The position numbers and the translations under genes are program-made. The notes under the pieces are model-generated. The model did no database searches, had not been told where the DNA came from, and worked only from the letters and a program-made list of their open reading frames with translations. From an uncultured Collinsella sp. (GTDB lineage: Bacteria > Actinomycetota > Coriobacteriia > Coriobacteriales > Coriobacteriaceae), in contig CABUGR010000068.1 in the NCBI GenBank assembly GCA_902491135.1, positions 1-6,204 of the forward strand: a stretch of 6,204 bases of DNA, read 5' to 3'. Below are positions 1 through 5,223 of the stretch, piece by piece. How positions within the stretch are numbered: position 1 is the stretch's first letter; the number at the start of each line of letters is the position of its first letter.

Positions 1-618
1 ATGAATGACCTGATCGAGGGCACGCGCGTCGAGGGCACCATGACGCTCGACGGCAACGATATCTATGCCGAGGGTGTCGACCCGGTCGATCTCCGTCGTC
101 GCGTGGGCATGATCTTTCAGCAGCCCAACCCGTTTCCTAAATCCATCTACGAGAATGTCGCCTTTGGCCCTCGTCTGCAGGGCGTGACTAGCAAAAGTGA
201 CCTCGATGACATCGTGGAAGAATCGCTCAAGCGCGCCAACCTCTGGAAAGAGGTATCCAATCAGCTCAACAAGGATGGTTTGGCGCTCTCGGGAGGTCAG
301 CAGCAGCGTCTGTGCATCGCGCGCGTGCTTGCGGTGCAACCCGATGTCCTTCTGATGGACGAGCCCTGCTCCGCCATCGACCCCACGTCCGTCTCTAAGG
401 TCGAGGATCTGATGGCCGAGCTGGCGCCCGAGATGACGATCATCATCGTCACGCATTCAATGCAGCAGGCAGCTCGTATTAGCGACTACACCGCATTCTT
501 CTTGCAGGAAGTTGCCGGCGAGCCCGCCACGCTCATCGAGTATGGTCAAACCGACGCGATCTTCACCAGTCCGGTGGACTCGCGGACGGAAGACTATATC
601 ACCGGCCGCTTTGGCTGA
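1..618 (+). CDS. pstB: Phosphate ABC transporter ATP-binding protein PstB, 5' end cut off by the window
   Basis: This is the ATPase of the PstSCAB high-affinity phosphate importer, acting on the cytoplasmic face of the membrane with PstA and PstC. The visible 205 residues carry a Q-loop (Gln40 in FQQPNPFP), the ABC signature LSGGQQQR at 96-103, Walker B VLLMDE at 116-121, a D-loop (SAID, 124-127) and the switch His152 in IIVTHSM. It ends in the family's typical [10 protein letters not shown]. The Walker A P-loop is absent, and PstB proteins are usually about 250 residues, so some 50 residues lie upstream. The ATG at base 1 corresponds to an internal Met (the family's RMNDLI stretch) and is not the start. 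phoU follows after 92 bases, the normal pst operon order. Identification is secure; only the N-terminus is unseen. Confidence 0.97.
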   Translation: MNDLIEGTRVEGTMTLDGNDIYAEGVDPVDLRRRVGMIFQQPNPFPKSIYENVAFGPRLQGVTSKSDLDDIVEESLKRANLWKEVSNQLNKDGLALSGGQQQRLCIARVLAVQPDVLLMDEPCSAIDPTSVSKVEDLMAELAPEMTIIIVTHSMQQAARISDYTAFFLQEVAGEPATLIEYGQTDAIFTSPVDSRTEDYITGRFG

Positions 619-669
619 TCGGTGCGACTAGTCCCAAGCCGATCGGATCTGGTCCGGTGCGTATTCACT

Positions 670-690
670 GTGCGGGCGGCATGACCGCAC
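670..690 (+). promoter_or_regulatory. Small hairpin between pstB and phoU
   Basis: GTGCGG at 670-675 pairs perfectly with CCGCAC at 685-690 around a nine-base loop. No T-run follows, so this is not a convincing intrinsic terminator. It could be an mRNA processing or stability element between pstB and phoU, or chance in G+C-rich DNA. Confidence 0.25.
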
Positions 691-710
691 CCAACTGATT
701 GGAGTGAACC

Positions 711-1568
711 ATGCGCAAACTGTTTTCCCGTCAGCTCATCGAGGCCCGTCACGAGATGCTGAGCATCTACGAGGCCGTCGATCTGGCCCTCCATGATGCC
801 GTGAAGGCCTATGTGACCGACGACCGCAAGCTCGCCACCAAGACCAAGAAGCGCACGCTTTCGATTGACGCACGCTGCGCCAACCTGGAGGCCGTCTGCT
901 ACAACCTGATTGCCACGCAGTCACCGGTCGCCTCCGACTTCCGCTTGCTGCAGACGATCATCTACGTCGACTTTAACCTGCAGCGCATGACCGATAAGGT
1001 TCGCCAGATTTGCCGCGCCACGCGTCATATGATCAAGGCCGACATCTCGCTGCCCAAGGAGCTTGTCGGCACGGTCGAGGCCGAGGCTGAGGCCGTCTAC
1101 CAGGTACTGGGCTCTTCGCTTTCTGCGCTCGTCACCAACGACATGTCCATCATCTGCAACTTGGCCGTCGAGGACGAGCCAGTGCACGCCGCCTACGAGA
1201 AGTTCTTCCGCACCTTTAACCGCATGGACACGGGCGATTTTATGGACGACGACAGCAACTATGACGACCTGCGCCGCGCCATCATGGTATCGCGCTATCT
1301 CGATCGCATCGCCTCGATTTCCATCGATGCCGCCTGCCGTCTGACCTTCCTGTTGACCGGACAGCGTATGACTGCCGGTGATATCGCCTGCACTGATGAG
1401 GATGAGCTCGAGAGCATGCGCGTGCCTTCGGGCGAGGGTGTTATCATGAGGCCCGCCGTCGATGCACGCTACGTTGCCAAGGTGCCCGTTAACGAGGTGA
1501 GCGAGGGTCTTCGCTACCTGCTCGATCATCTTGAGGATGAGGACGATGGCGAGGACGACGAGGAGTAA
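711..1568 (+). CDS. phoU: PhoU-family phosphate signalling protein with acidic C-terminal extension
   Basis: PhoU proteins are cytoplasmic, two-repeat, all-alpha proteins that link the Pst transporter to the phosphate-sensing histidine kinase and restrain phosphate uptake. The N-terminal repeat is recognisable from RQLIEARHEML, the SPVASDFRLLQTI stretch (71-83; compare the family's QPVAxDLR) and QRMTDKVRQI. The second repeat runs to about residue 217 (DLRRAIMVSRYLDRIA and FLLTG). At 285 residues it is longer than the usual 215-240. The excess is residues about 218-285, ending in a run rich in Asp and Glu (275-285). The metal-binding ExxxD motifs are weakened: Gln91-xxx-Asp95 in repeat one, and Asp198-xxx-Ser202 in repeat two, where family members usually have ERxxDHA. 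A GGAG at 701-704, six bases before the ATG, supports the start. Its position after pstB fits the classic operon. Confidence 0.93.
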   Translation: MRKLFSRQLIEARHEMLSIYEAVDLALHDAVKAYVTDDRKLATKTKKRTLSIDARCANLEAVCYNLIATQSPVASDFRLLQTIIYVDFNLQRMTDKVRQICRATRHMIKADISLPKELVGTVEAEAEAVYQVLGSSLSALVTNDMSIICNLAVEDEPVHAAYEKFFRTFNRMDTGDFMDDDSNYDDLRRAIMVSRYLDRIASISIDAACRLTFLLTGQRMTAGDIACTDEDELESMRVPSGEGVIMRPAVDARYVAKVPVNEVSEGLRYLLDHLEDEDDGEDDEE

Positions 1569-1605
1569 GTAACCCCGTTCGTCGAAAGATTGTAAATACC
1601 TAAGT

Positions 1606-1637
1606 GAGCGCGGCCTTGCACATGCGGGGCCGCGCTC
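1606..1637 (+). terminator. Perfect 10-bp hairpin after phoU, probable end of the pst-phoU transcript
   Basis: GAGCGCGGCC (1606-1615) and GGCCGCGCTC (1628-1637) are exact reverse complements around a 12-base loop, 38 bases after the phoU stop. The downstream run is only CTTGCGTT, so the T-tract is poor. It may terminate weakly or protect the 3' end. Such a stem is unlikely by chance, but the terminator role is inferred. Confidence 0.5.
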
Positions 1638-1673
1638 TTGCGTTAGCATGGGACTACTTGTTTGGCTGTCAGC

Positions 1674-1678
1674 GGAGG
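1674..1678 (+). promoter_or_regulatory. Ribosome binding site that fixes the yggS start at 1688
   Basis: GGAGG lies nine bases before the ATG at 1688. A longer in-frame opening from the GTG at 1604 would run through the hairpin at 1606-1637 and add 28 residues with no family counterpart. The 1688 start is therefore preferred. Confidence 0.75.
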
Positions 1679-1687
1679 CGATTGGCA

Positions 1688-2425
1688 ATGGATAACTATT
1701 TGGACTTGATGCGCGCTCGCCGCGAGCAGATTCTGGAACGTTTTTATGCGGCGCTCGATCGCGCGGGCCGTCCCCACGACGCCGCGAGCCTCATTGCCGT
1801 GTCCAAGACCGTTGGTGTCGATGAGACCGTTGCCGCCATCCAGGCGGGGTATCGCCATTTTGCCGAGAACCGCCCGCAGGAGCTGGTTCGCAAGCTCACG
1901 GGTCTGGCGGAGCATCCGGAGCTGCCCGAGGTGCGCTTCGATATGATCGGCAACCTGCAGACCAATAAGATCAATGCGGTGCTGGGCTCAGCCGAGCTGA
2001 TTCACTCGGTGGGTTCGCTGCATCTGGCGCAGGCGATCTCGAGCCGTGCTGTTCGCAAGATTGAGGCAGGCGAGCTCGTCGGCCCCCAGCGTGTGCTCAT
2101 TGAGGTCAATGTGAGTGGTGAGGAGTCGAAGGGAGGCTTTTCACCCGATGAGATTCGCGCCGCCGCGGGTGAGCTTGCAGAACTTGAGGGAATTTGCGTA
2201 CAGGGGCTTATGACTATGGCGCCCCGGGGGAATAAGGATGTGGCACGCCGCACCTTTGCGGGGCTTCGTGAGCTGAGGGATGAGCTGGAGGCGGCGCATC
2301 CCGATTTGAACCTGCCTGAGCTTTCCTGCGGTATGAGCGAGGACTTTGAGTCTGCCCTTGAGGAGGGCTCTACGCTCGTTCGCCTGGGCAGGGTAGTATT
2401 TAGCCCGGAGTTTGCAGTAAAATAA
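1688..2425 (+). CDS. yggS: YggS/PROSC-family pyridoxal 5'-phosphate homeostasis protein
   Basis: This is a 245-residue cytoplasmic PLP-binding protein with a TIM-barrel fold like the N-terminal domain of alanine racemase. The family buffers and delivers PLP and has no known catalytic reaction. The PLP lysine is Lys40 in LIAVSKTVG. Other family blocks are FAENRPQE (58-65), MIGNLQTNK (86-94), NVSGEESKGGF (141-151), GLMTMAP (173-179), and the phosphate-binding LSCGMSEDFESA and GSTLVRLG near 212-234. Length matches the family (E. coli YggS is 234). Departures from the E. coli protein include Gly109 where the HxxD-type Asp sits, and VFSPEF in place of the IFG terminus. In many Gram-positive bacteria this gene (ylmE) opens the sepF-yggT-divIVA cluster, as here, with sepF 53 bases downstream and probably co-transcribed. 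Confidence 0.95.
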   Translation: MDNYLDLMRARREQILERFYAALDRAGRPHDAASLIAVSKTVGVDETVAAIQAGYRHFAENRPQELVRKLTGLAEHPELPEVRFDMIGNLQTNKINAVLGSAELIHSVGSLHLAQAISSRAVRKIEAGELVGPQRVLIEVNVSGEESKGGFSPDEIRAAAGELAELEGICVQGLMTMAPRGNKDVARRTFAGLRELRDELEAAHPDLNLPELSCGMSEDFESALEEGSTLVRLGRVVFSPEFAVK

Positions 2426-2478
2426 GGCTCTGAAGTGATTATCGGGGCGCCTGCACTAAACCGCGAGAGGACACAACC

Positions 2479-3201
2479 ATGGGCTTCCTTGACGAGATTA
2501 AAAATAAGATGCACCTGGGCGGCCAGCAGGGTTACGACCAGGGTTATGGCCAGGACGACGACTACGGCTACGATGACGGCTACGACGATGGCTATCAGAA
2601 CAACGGCTACAGTGGTGCTTCGGGCGAGGGCTTCTACACCCAAGACGAGCCGAGCAACGGCCTGCTTGGCCAGACGCGCCGCGGTGAAGCTGAGTCGGTT
2701 GCCGTGTATACGCGCTCCGGTCAGCTGGTCGGCGATGACTCCCGCCATGCCACGACGTATAACCCGCCTTCGCGCTCGCAGGACAGTGTTGCGAGCGGTT
2801 ATCGTCCTGGTGCCTATGACACGCCGTCGAGCTACGCCGAGAATACCCGCGCCCGTGCCGCCGCTGCACCCGCGCCTGCACCGAGCGATGCCTCGGCCTA
2901 TGCGAGCAATATCATCAACGCCACGCCGCAGCTGCCGGCCTATGTCCTGCGCCCCGAGAGCTATGACGACGTGGAGACCGTGGTGCGCCGCGTTCGCACC
3001 AAGCAGCCTGTCGCACTGATTTTTGTGGGCGTACGCACCGAAGTTGCCAAGCGCGTCTTGGACTTCTCTTACGGCTTTGCCTGCGGTCTGGGTGCCACGG
3101 TCAAGGAGGTGGGCGACCGCGTGTTCATGGTGCTGCCCGCCGGTTGCGAGGTCAAAGATTCCGATCTCAAGAAGCTTCGTGCCGACGGCTACCTTAAGTA
3201 A
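2479..3201 (+). CDS. sepF: Cell division protein SepF
   Basis: SepF binds the C-terminal tail of FtsZ and anchors the Z-ring to the membrane, acting beside or instead of FtsA. Residues 1-14 (MGFLDEIKNKMHLG) match the amphipathic membrane-targeting helix. Residues about 15-45 form a Tyr/Gly/Asp-rich low-complexity linker built on GYDDGY-like units, followed by a polar, Ala/Pro-containing linker to about 150. The SepF/DUF552 domain occupies about 154-226: YVLRPESYDDVETVVRR, then KQPVALIFVGV, DFSYGFACGLGATVKEVG and VFMVLP. At 240 residues it is longer than B. subtilis SepF (about 150), all of the excess being linker, a common pattern in Actinobacteria. GAGAGG at 2465-2470, eight bases before the ATG, supports the start. 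yggT follows in the same reading frame directly after the TAA stop. Confidence 0.94.
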   Translation: MGFLDEIKNKMHLGGQQGYDQGYGQDDDYGYDDGYDDGYQNNGYSGASGEGFYTQDEPSNGLLGQTRRGEAESVAVYTRSGQLVGDDSRHATTYNPPSRSQDSVASGYRPGAYDTPSSYAENTRARAAAAPAPAPSDASAYASNIINATPQLPAYVLRPESYDDVETVVRRVRTKQPVALIFVGVRTEVAKRVLDFSYGFACGLGATVKEVGDRVFMVLPAGCEVKDSDLKKLRADGYLK

Positions 3202-3210
3202 AGACAAGAC

Positions 3211-3216
3211 GAGGAG
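3211..3216 (+). promoter_or_regulatory. Ribosome binding site pointing to an ATC start for yggT
   Basis: GAGGAG sits nine bases after the sepF stop and six bases before ATC at 3223, ideal spacing. No in-frame ATG, GTG or TTG occurs between the sepF stop and the ATG at 3301, which is 84 bases away and inside the conserved domain. Confidence 0.65.
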
Positions 3217-3222
3217 ATTCCC

Positions 3223-3504
3223 ATCAACATCTACACTATCGTCCAGCTGGTCAACACGCTGTTCAACTTCTATTCCACGCTCATTGTCGTCTACTGCTTT
3301 ATGACGTGGATTCCCATGAAGCAGGGTGGTTTGCTTCAGGATATTGCCGCGGTGCTTGATAGCGTGTGCGGTCCGTGGCTCAACCTGTTCCGTCGTTTCA
3401 TCCCGCCGATGGGCGGTATCGATTTTTCGCCGGTCGTTGCGATTATTGCGTTGCAGTTGGTGCAGAGGCTGGTTCTGCAGCTTCTTATAGGTATACTCGT
3501 GTAG
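3223..3504 (+). CDS. yggT: YggT-family membrane protein, apparently with a non-canonical ATC start
   Basis: YggT proteins are small integral membrane proteins of poorly known function, encoded next to sepF and divIVA in many Gram-positive bacteria. Read from the ATC at 3223 the product has 93 residues, the usual length of a single YggT domain. Residues about 3-29 form a first membrane segment (YTIVQLVNTLF, then STLIVVYCF) leading to TWIP. The family block PWLNLFRRFIPPMGGIDFSP covers about 51-70, and a second membrane segment runs about 71-92. The first canonical start, ATG at 3301, would delete the first membrane segment. Homology therefore argues that translation begins upstream, where only ATT (3217) and ATC (3223, 3229, 3238) codons are available; 3223 has the right spacing from GAGGAG. 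A sequencing error for ATG, or readthrough from the in-frame sepF, are alternatives. Family identity is firm; the start is uncertain. Confidence 0.88.
   Translation: MNIYTIVQLVNTLFNFYSTLIVVYCFMTWIPMKQGGLLQDIAAVLDSVCGPWLNLFRRFIPPMGGIDFSPVVAIIALQLVQRLVLQLLIGILV
3492..3497 (+). promoter_or_regulatory. Candidate -10 box for divIVA
   Basis: TATACT at the very end of yggT matches five of six positions of the sigma-A -10 consensus and would place a start site near 3504, leaving a leader of about 60 bases. No good -35 box is seen 16-18 bases upstream. divIVA codon use looks like that of a highly expressed gene, which would fit a promoter of its own. Confidence 0.3.
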
Positions 3505-3565
3505 AACTGACTTAGTAACTTACGTCGGGCGTGTAGCGCCGAGGCGATGAAAAAGGAGACTTGTT

Positions 3566-4240
3566 ATGGCTATTACCCCTGCAGACATCCAGGCTCAGAC
3601 TTTCTCTGAGGCCAAGCGTGGCTACGATCCTGCTGAGGTCGACGTCTTCTTGGAGACGCTGTCCTCCGAGGTTGACGCTATGCTCGCTAAGATCGTCGAC
3701 CTTAAGGGTCGCCTGACTGCTACCGAGCAGCAGCTTGCCGATGCGCAGGCTCAGCTTGCCCAAGCTCAGGATGCCACCGCCCAGGCCGTTCCTGCCGCCC
3801 CCGTGGCTGCTCCCGCCCCTGACTTCTCCGCTCAGGAGCGCCAGATTTCCGCTGCCCTGATCGCTGCCCAGCAGACCGCTGAGACCATCGTCAACGATGC
3901 CAACGAGAACGCTGAGCGTATCCGCAACGAGGCTGACGCCAAGGCCCGCGAGGTTATCCGCCAGGCTCTGACCGAGAAGCAGGCCGAGCTCGAGGAGATC
4001 GATCGTCTCAAGGCTTCCCGTGAGGAGTTCAAGGCAGAGTATCTCAAGCTCATCCAGCACTTCATGGACGATGCCCGGAATTCCTTCCCGGCCGATCTGA
4101 TGGCCTCCACGCCGGTCGGTTCTGCCGCTTCTCCTGCAGTGACTGTTCCCGCCGAGCCGCTGCCCGTCGCTGACCCGGTTGTCCCCGTGGCCGATCCCTT
4201 CGCCCCGATCGACAACTTTGCTGCCGACGACCTGGACTAA
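3566..4240 (+). CDS. divIVA: DivIVA-family polar/septal coiled-coil protein
   Basis: DivIVA self-assembles on negatively curved membrane at septa and poles and recruits division or polar-growth proteins. Residues 1-30 (ITPADIQAQTF, KRGYDPAEVDVFLE) are the membrane-binding DivIVA domain. Heptad-like coiled coil spans about 30-70 and, after an Ala/Pro linker (75-88), about 89-168. The tail from about 175 is Pro/Val/Ala-rich, repeats VADP twice and ends acidic. Length 224 is within the family range. Compared with B. subtilis DivIVA, Arg18 is kept but the membrane-inserting Phe17 is Lys17. AAGGAG at 3553-3558, seven bases before the ATG, is the strongest ribosome binding site in the cluster. Codons such as GCT, CGT and GGT are favoured more than in neighbouring genes, suggesting high expression. 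It is the last gene before a strong terminator. Confidence 0.94.
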   Translation: MAITPADIQAQTFSEAKRGYDPAEVDVFLETLSSEVDAMLAKIVDLKGRLTATEQQLADAQAQLAQAQDATAQAVPAAPVAAPAPDFSAQERQISAALIAAQQTAETIVNDANENAERIRNEADAKAREVIRQALTEKQAELEEIDRLKASREEFKAEYLKLIQHFMDDARNSFPADLMASTPVGSAASPAVTVPAEPLPVADPVVPVADPFAPIDNFAADDLD

Positions 4241-4266
4241 CATTCGGCCTACAATTTAGTGCCTAG

Positions 4267-4296
4267 AAAGGACCCGCAGCTTGCGGGTCCTTTTTT
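4267..4296 (+). terminator. Intrinsic terminator after divIVA
   Basis: A 12-bp stem, AAAGGACCCGCA (4267-4278) with TGCGGGTCCTTT (4282-4293), closes on a three-base loop and ends in six T residues at 4291-4296. It lies 26 bases after the divIVA stop and is a textbook Rho-independent terminator for the division cluster. Confidence 0.95.
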
Positions 4297-4321
4297 ATGA
4301 CTGTGCCGGAGTGCGTAACAT

Positions 4322-4359
4322 AAAAAACCGAGCCCTGCACATAATGGCGCAGAACTCGG
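4322..4359 (-). terminator. Intrinsic terminator of the nitroreductase gene
   Basis: Read on the minus strand, CCGAG (4359-4355) pairs with CTCGG (4332-4328), with a second inner pairing CTGC (4352-4349) with GCAG (4338-4335) beyond a 2x2 internal loop. Six T residues follow (4327-4322). It lies about 48 bases past the nitroreductase stop and, with the divIVA terminator, insulates the two converging genes. Confidence 0.8.
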
Positions 4360-4380
4360 CGAACGGGTGAGCGGTCAAGG

Positions 4381-4410
4381 GTAGGTTTTAAGGCATGTCC
4401 CAAAACCTAC
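4381..4410 (-). repeat. Inverted repeat overlapping the nitroreductase stop codon
   Basis: GTAGGTTTT (4381-4389) and AAAACCTAC (4402-4410) are perfect 9-bp reverse complements around 12 bases. One arm contains the nitroreductase stop codon (4407-4409). No T-tract follows on either strand, so it is more likely a 3'-end stabilising hairpin than the terminator. Confidence 0.5.
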
Positions 4411-4937
4411 TTGAGGAGGAAGTCGGAGAGGGGAATGGTACGGGCCTCGCGATGCTCGGGATCGGCGATGTGGTCGGCAGGATATCCACAGACGAGCATG
4501 TGATAGGGATAGACGCCCTTGGGCAGATTGAACTGCTCCTGCGCCACCTCAGGCTTAAAATGGCATACCCAGCACGTTCCCAGGCCCTGCTCGGTGGCCT
4601 CCATCATCATCTGATCACACACGATTGAGGTGTCGATTTCACTAGAATTCATCTGGTCATACGGGCGCACCCAAGCATCACCGGTAACGCTGCAAATAAG
4701 GAAGACAAGCGGAGCGCCAAAGATAGACTCATCACGAGCAAACCGAGGCTGACAAGCAGCTGCCTTCTCCAGAAGCTCAGGCGTATCCAACACCATCACA
4801 CGGGTTGGATGATTATTACAAGCAGAAGGAGCAATACGCCCAGCCTCAACAATGGCATCCACCACAGCTTGCTCAACAGAACGATCCTGAAATTCACGAC
4901 AAGAATACCGACCCCGAGCCAGATCCAAATAAGACAT
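4407..4937 (-). CDS. Nitroreductase-family FMN oxidoreductase
   Basis: This is a 176-residue protein of the FMN-dependent nitroreductase superfamily, cytoplasmic and dimeric, normally using NAD(P)H to reduce nitro, quinone or flavin substrates; the substrate here cannot be read. Flavin-contact motifs are RYSCREF (10-16), the APSACNNHPTR block (36-46) and GLGTCWVCHF (118-127). The C-terminal GYPAD fits the family's GYP motif. The start at 4937 is chosen because GGAGGG lies five bases upstream. A longer frame from TTG at 5003 adds 22 hydrophobic residues that translate the TTTGGGT repeats and has no ribosome binding site. Codons in the first half end mostly in T, while those in the last half end mostly in C or G, an odd internal shift. 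It stands alone, converging on divIVA. Confidence 0.9.
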   Translation of the reverse strand: MSYLDLARGRYSCREFQDRSVEQAVVDAIVEAGRIAPSACNNHPTRVMVLDTPELLEKAAACQPRFARDESIFGAPLVFLICSVTGDAWVRPYDQMNSSEIDTSIVCDQMMMEATEQGLGTCWVCHFKPEVAQEQFNLPKGVYPYHMLVCGYPADHIADPEHREARTIPLSDFLLK

Positions 4938-4942
4938 ACAAG

Positions 4943-4948
4943 CCCTCC
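4943..4948 (-). promoter_or_regulatory. Ribosome binding site fixing the nitroreductase start
   Basis: On the minus strand GGAGGG precedes the ATG at 4937 by five bases. The alternative start at 5003 (TTG) has nothing similar in front of it. Confidence 0.8.
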
Positions 4949-4968
4949 AACAATTAAAAATCAAACAA

Positions 4969-5095
4969 ACCCAAAGTAACCCAAACAGTACCCAAAGCAG
5001 CAATCAGCCAAACGCTCATCGAGGGCCAAAGTGTCCGAACGGATACCAAAGGTCCCTTCAGCCAAACCCCCATTGCGCTATAACTATCAGCCAAA
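4969..5095 (-). repeat. Array of eight TTTGG motifs upstream of the nitroreductase gene
   Basis: On the minus strand TTTGG begins at 5095, 5066, 5050, 5030, 5012, 4996, 4985 and 4975. Three copies extend to TTTGGCTGA (plus-strand 5004-5012, 5058-5066, 5087-5095). Three extend to TTTGGGT (plus-strand 4969-4975, 4979-4985, 4990-4996), spaced 10 and 11 bases. About 0.1 copy would be expected in 125 bases of equal composition. The array covers much of the gene-free stretch 4938-5223. It may be a set of regulator sites or part of a dispersed repeat element. No convincing -35/-10 pair was found. Confidence 0.7.
5031..5046. promoter_or_regulatory. Imperfect 16-bp palindrome, possible operator
   Basis: GTGTCCGAACGGATAC matches its reverse complement at all but four bases (two mismatched pairs), with TCCG and CGGA arms around AA. 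It sits exactly between two CCAAA motifs (5026-5030 and 5046-5050) in the nitroreductase upstream region. This geometry suits a dimeric repressor, but there is no direct evidence. Confidence 0.3.
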
Positions 5096-5107
5096 GTTCC
5101 CAATGGT

Positions 5108-5218
5108 GGTACGTAAGGGAGCGGGCCCGGCCACCTATAACCTTTTGAACGACTCTGCTTGCAGCCGGAGTGAAAAAGGTTATGAGTGGCCGGGCCCGCG
5201 ACCGCCGGGACACGTACC
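5108..5218. repeat. Large imperfect inverted repeat, cruciform or long-hairpin element
   Basis: GCGGGCCCGGCCAC (5121-5134) is the exact reverse complement of 5186-5199. After one mismatch, 5136-5146 pairs with 5174-5184 (one G-U wobble). Inside the 27-base loop, ACTCTG (5152-5157) can pair with CGGAGT (5166-5171). Outer arms GGTACGT (5108-5114) and ACGTACC (5212-5218) also match, with unpaired bases between. No T-tract follows on either strand, so it is not a standard terminator although it lies just past the DUF47 stop (5224). It may be a palindromic dispersed repeat, a miniature mobile element or a structured RNA. Short open frames crossing it on both strands appear to be by-products of the repeat. 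Confidence 0.85.
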
Positions 5219-5223
5219 CCCAA

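Noticed and set aside
1604..1687. Earlier GTG start for yggS at 1604
   Set aside because: It would place coding sequence through the hairpin and add 28 residues lacking family support; GGAGG points to 1688.
921..1688. 255-codon minus-strand open frame over phoU
   Set aside because: It is the complement of phoU's coding frame, with no family resemblance and no good ribosome binding site seen.
2002..3207. 401-codon minus-strand open frame across yggS and sepF
   Set aside because: It lies antisense to two genes with clear family identity. Its product is low-complexity (Arg, Val, Ala and Ser runs) with no recognisable motif, the expected mirror frame of G+C-rich genes.
3512..4243. 243-codon minus-strand open frame over divIVA
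   Set aside because: Leu/Gly/Ser-rich mirror of divIVA's Gln/Ala/Glu-rich codons; no motif, and it would sit antisense to a highly expressed gene.
4938..5003. 22-residue hydrophobic N-terminal extension of the nitroreductase (possible membrane anchor)
   Set aside because: It begins at TTG without a ribosome binding site, its hydrophobicity comes from translating TTTGGGT repeats, and the ATG at 4937 has GGAGGG at good spacing and matches the family start.
4969..5095. CRISPR array
   Set aside because: Repeat units are 5-9 bases at irregular intervals of 10-29, without the 23-47-base identical repeats and even spacers a CRISPR needs, and no cas genes are present.
5121..5199. Intrinsic terminator of the pit-DUF47 transcript
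   Set aside because: The stem is much longer than usual and is followed by no T-run on the minus strand.
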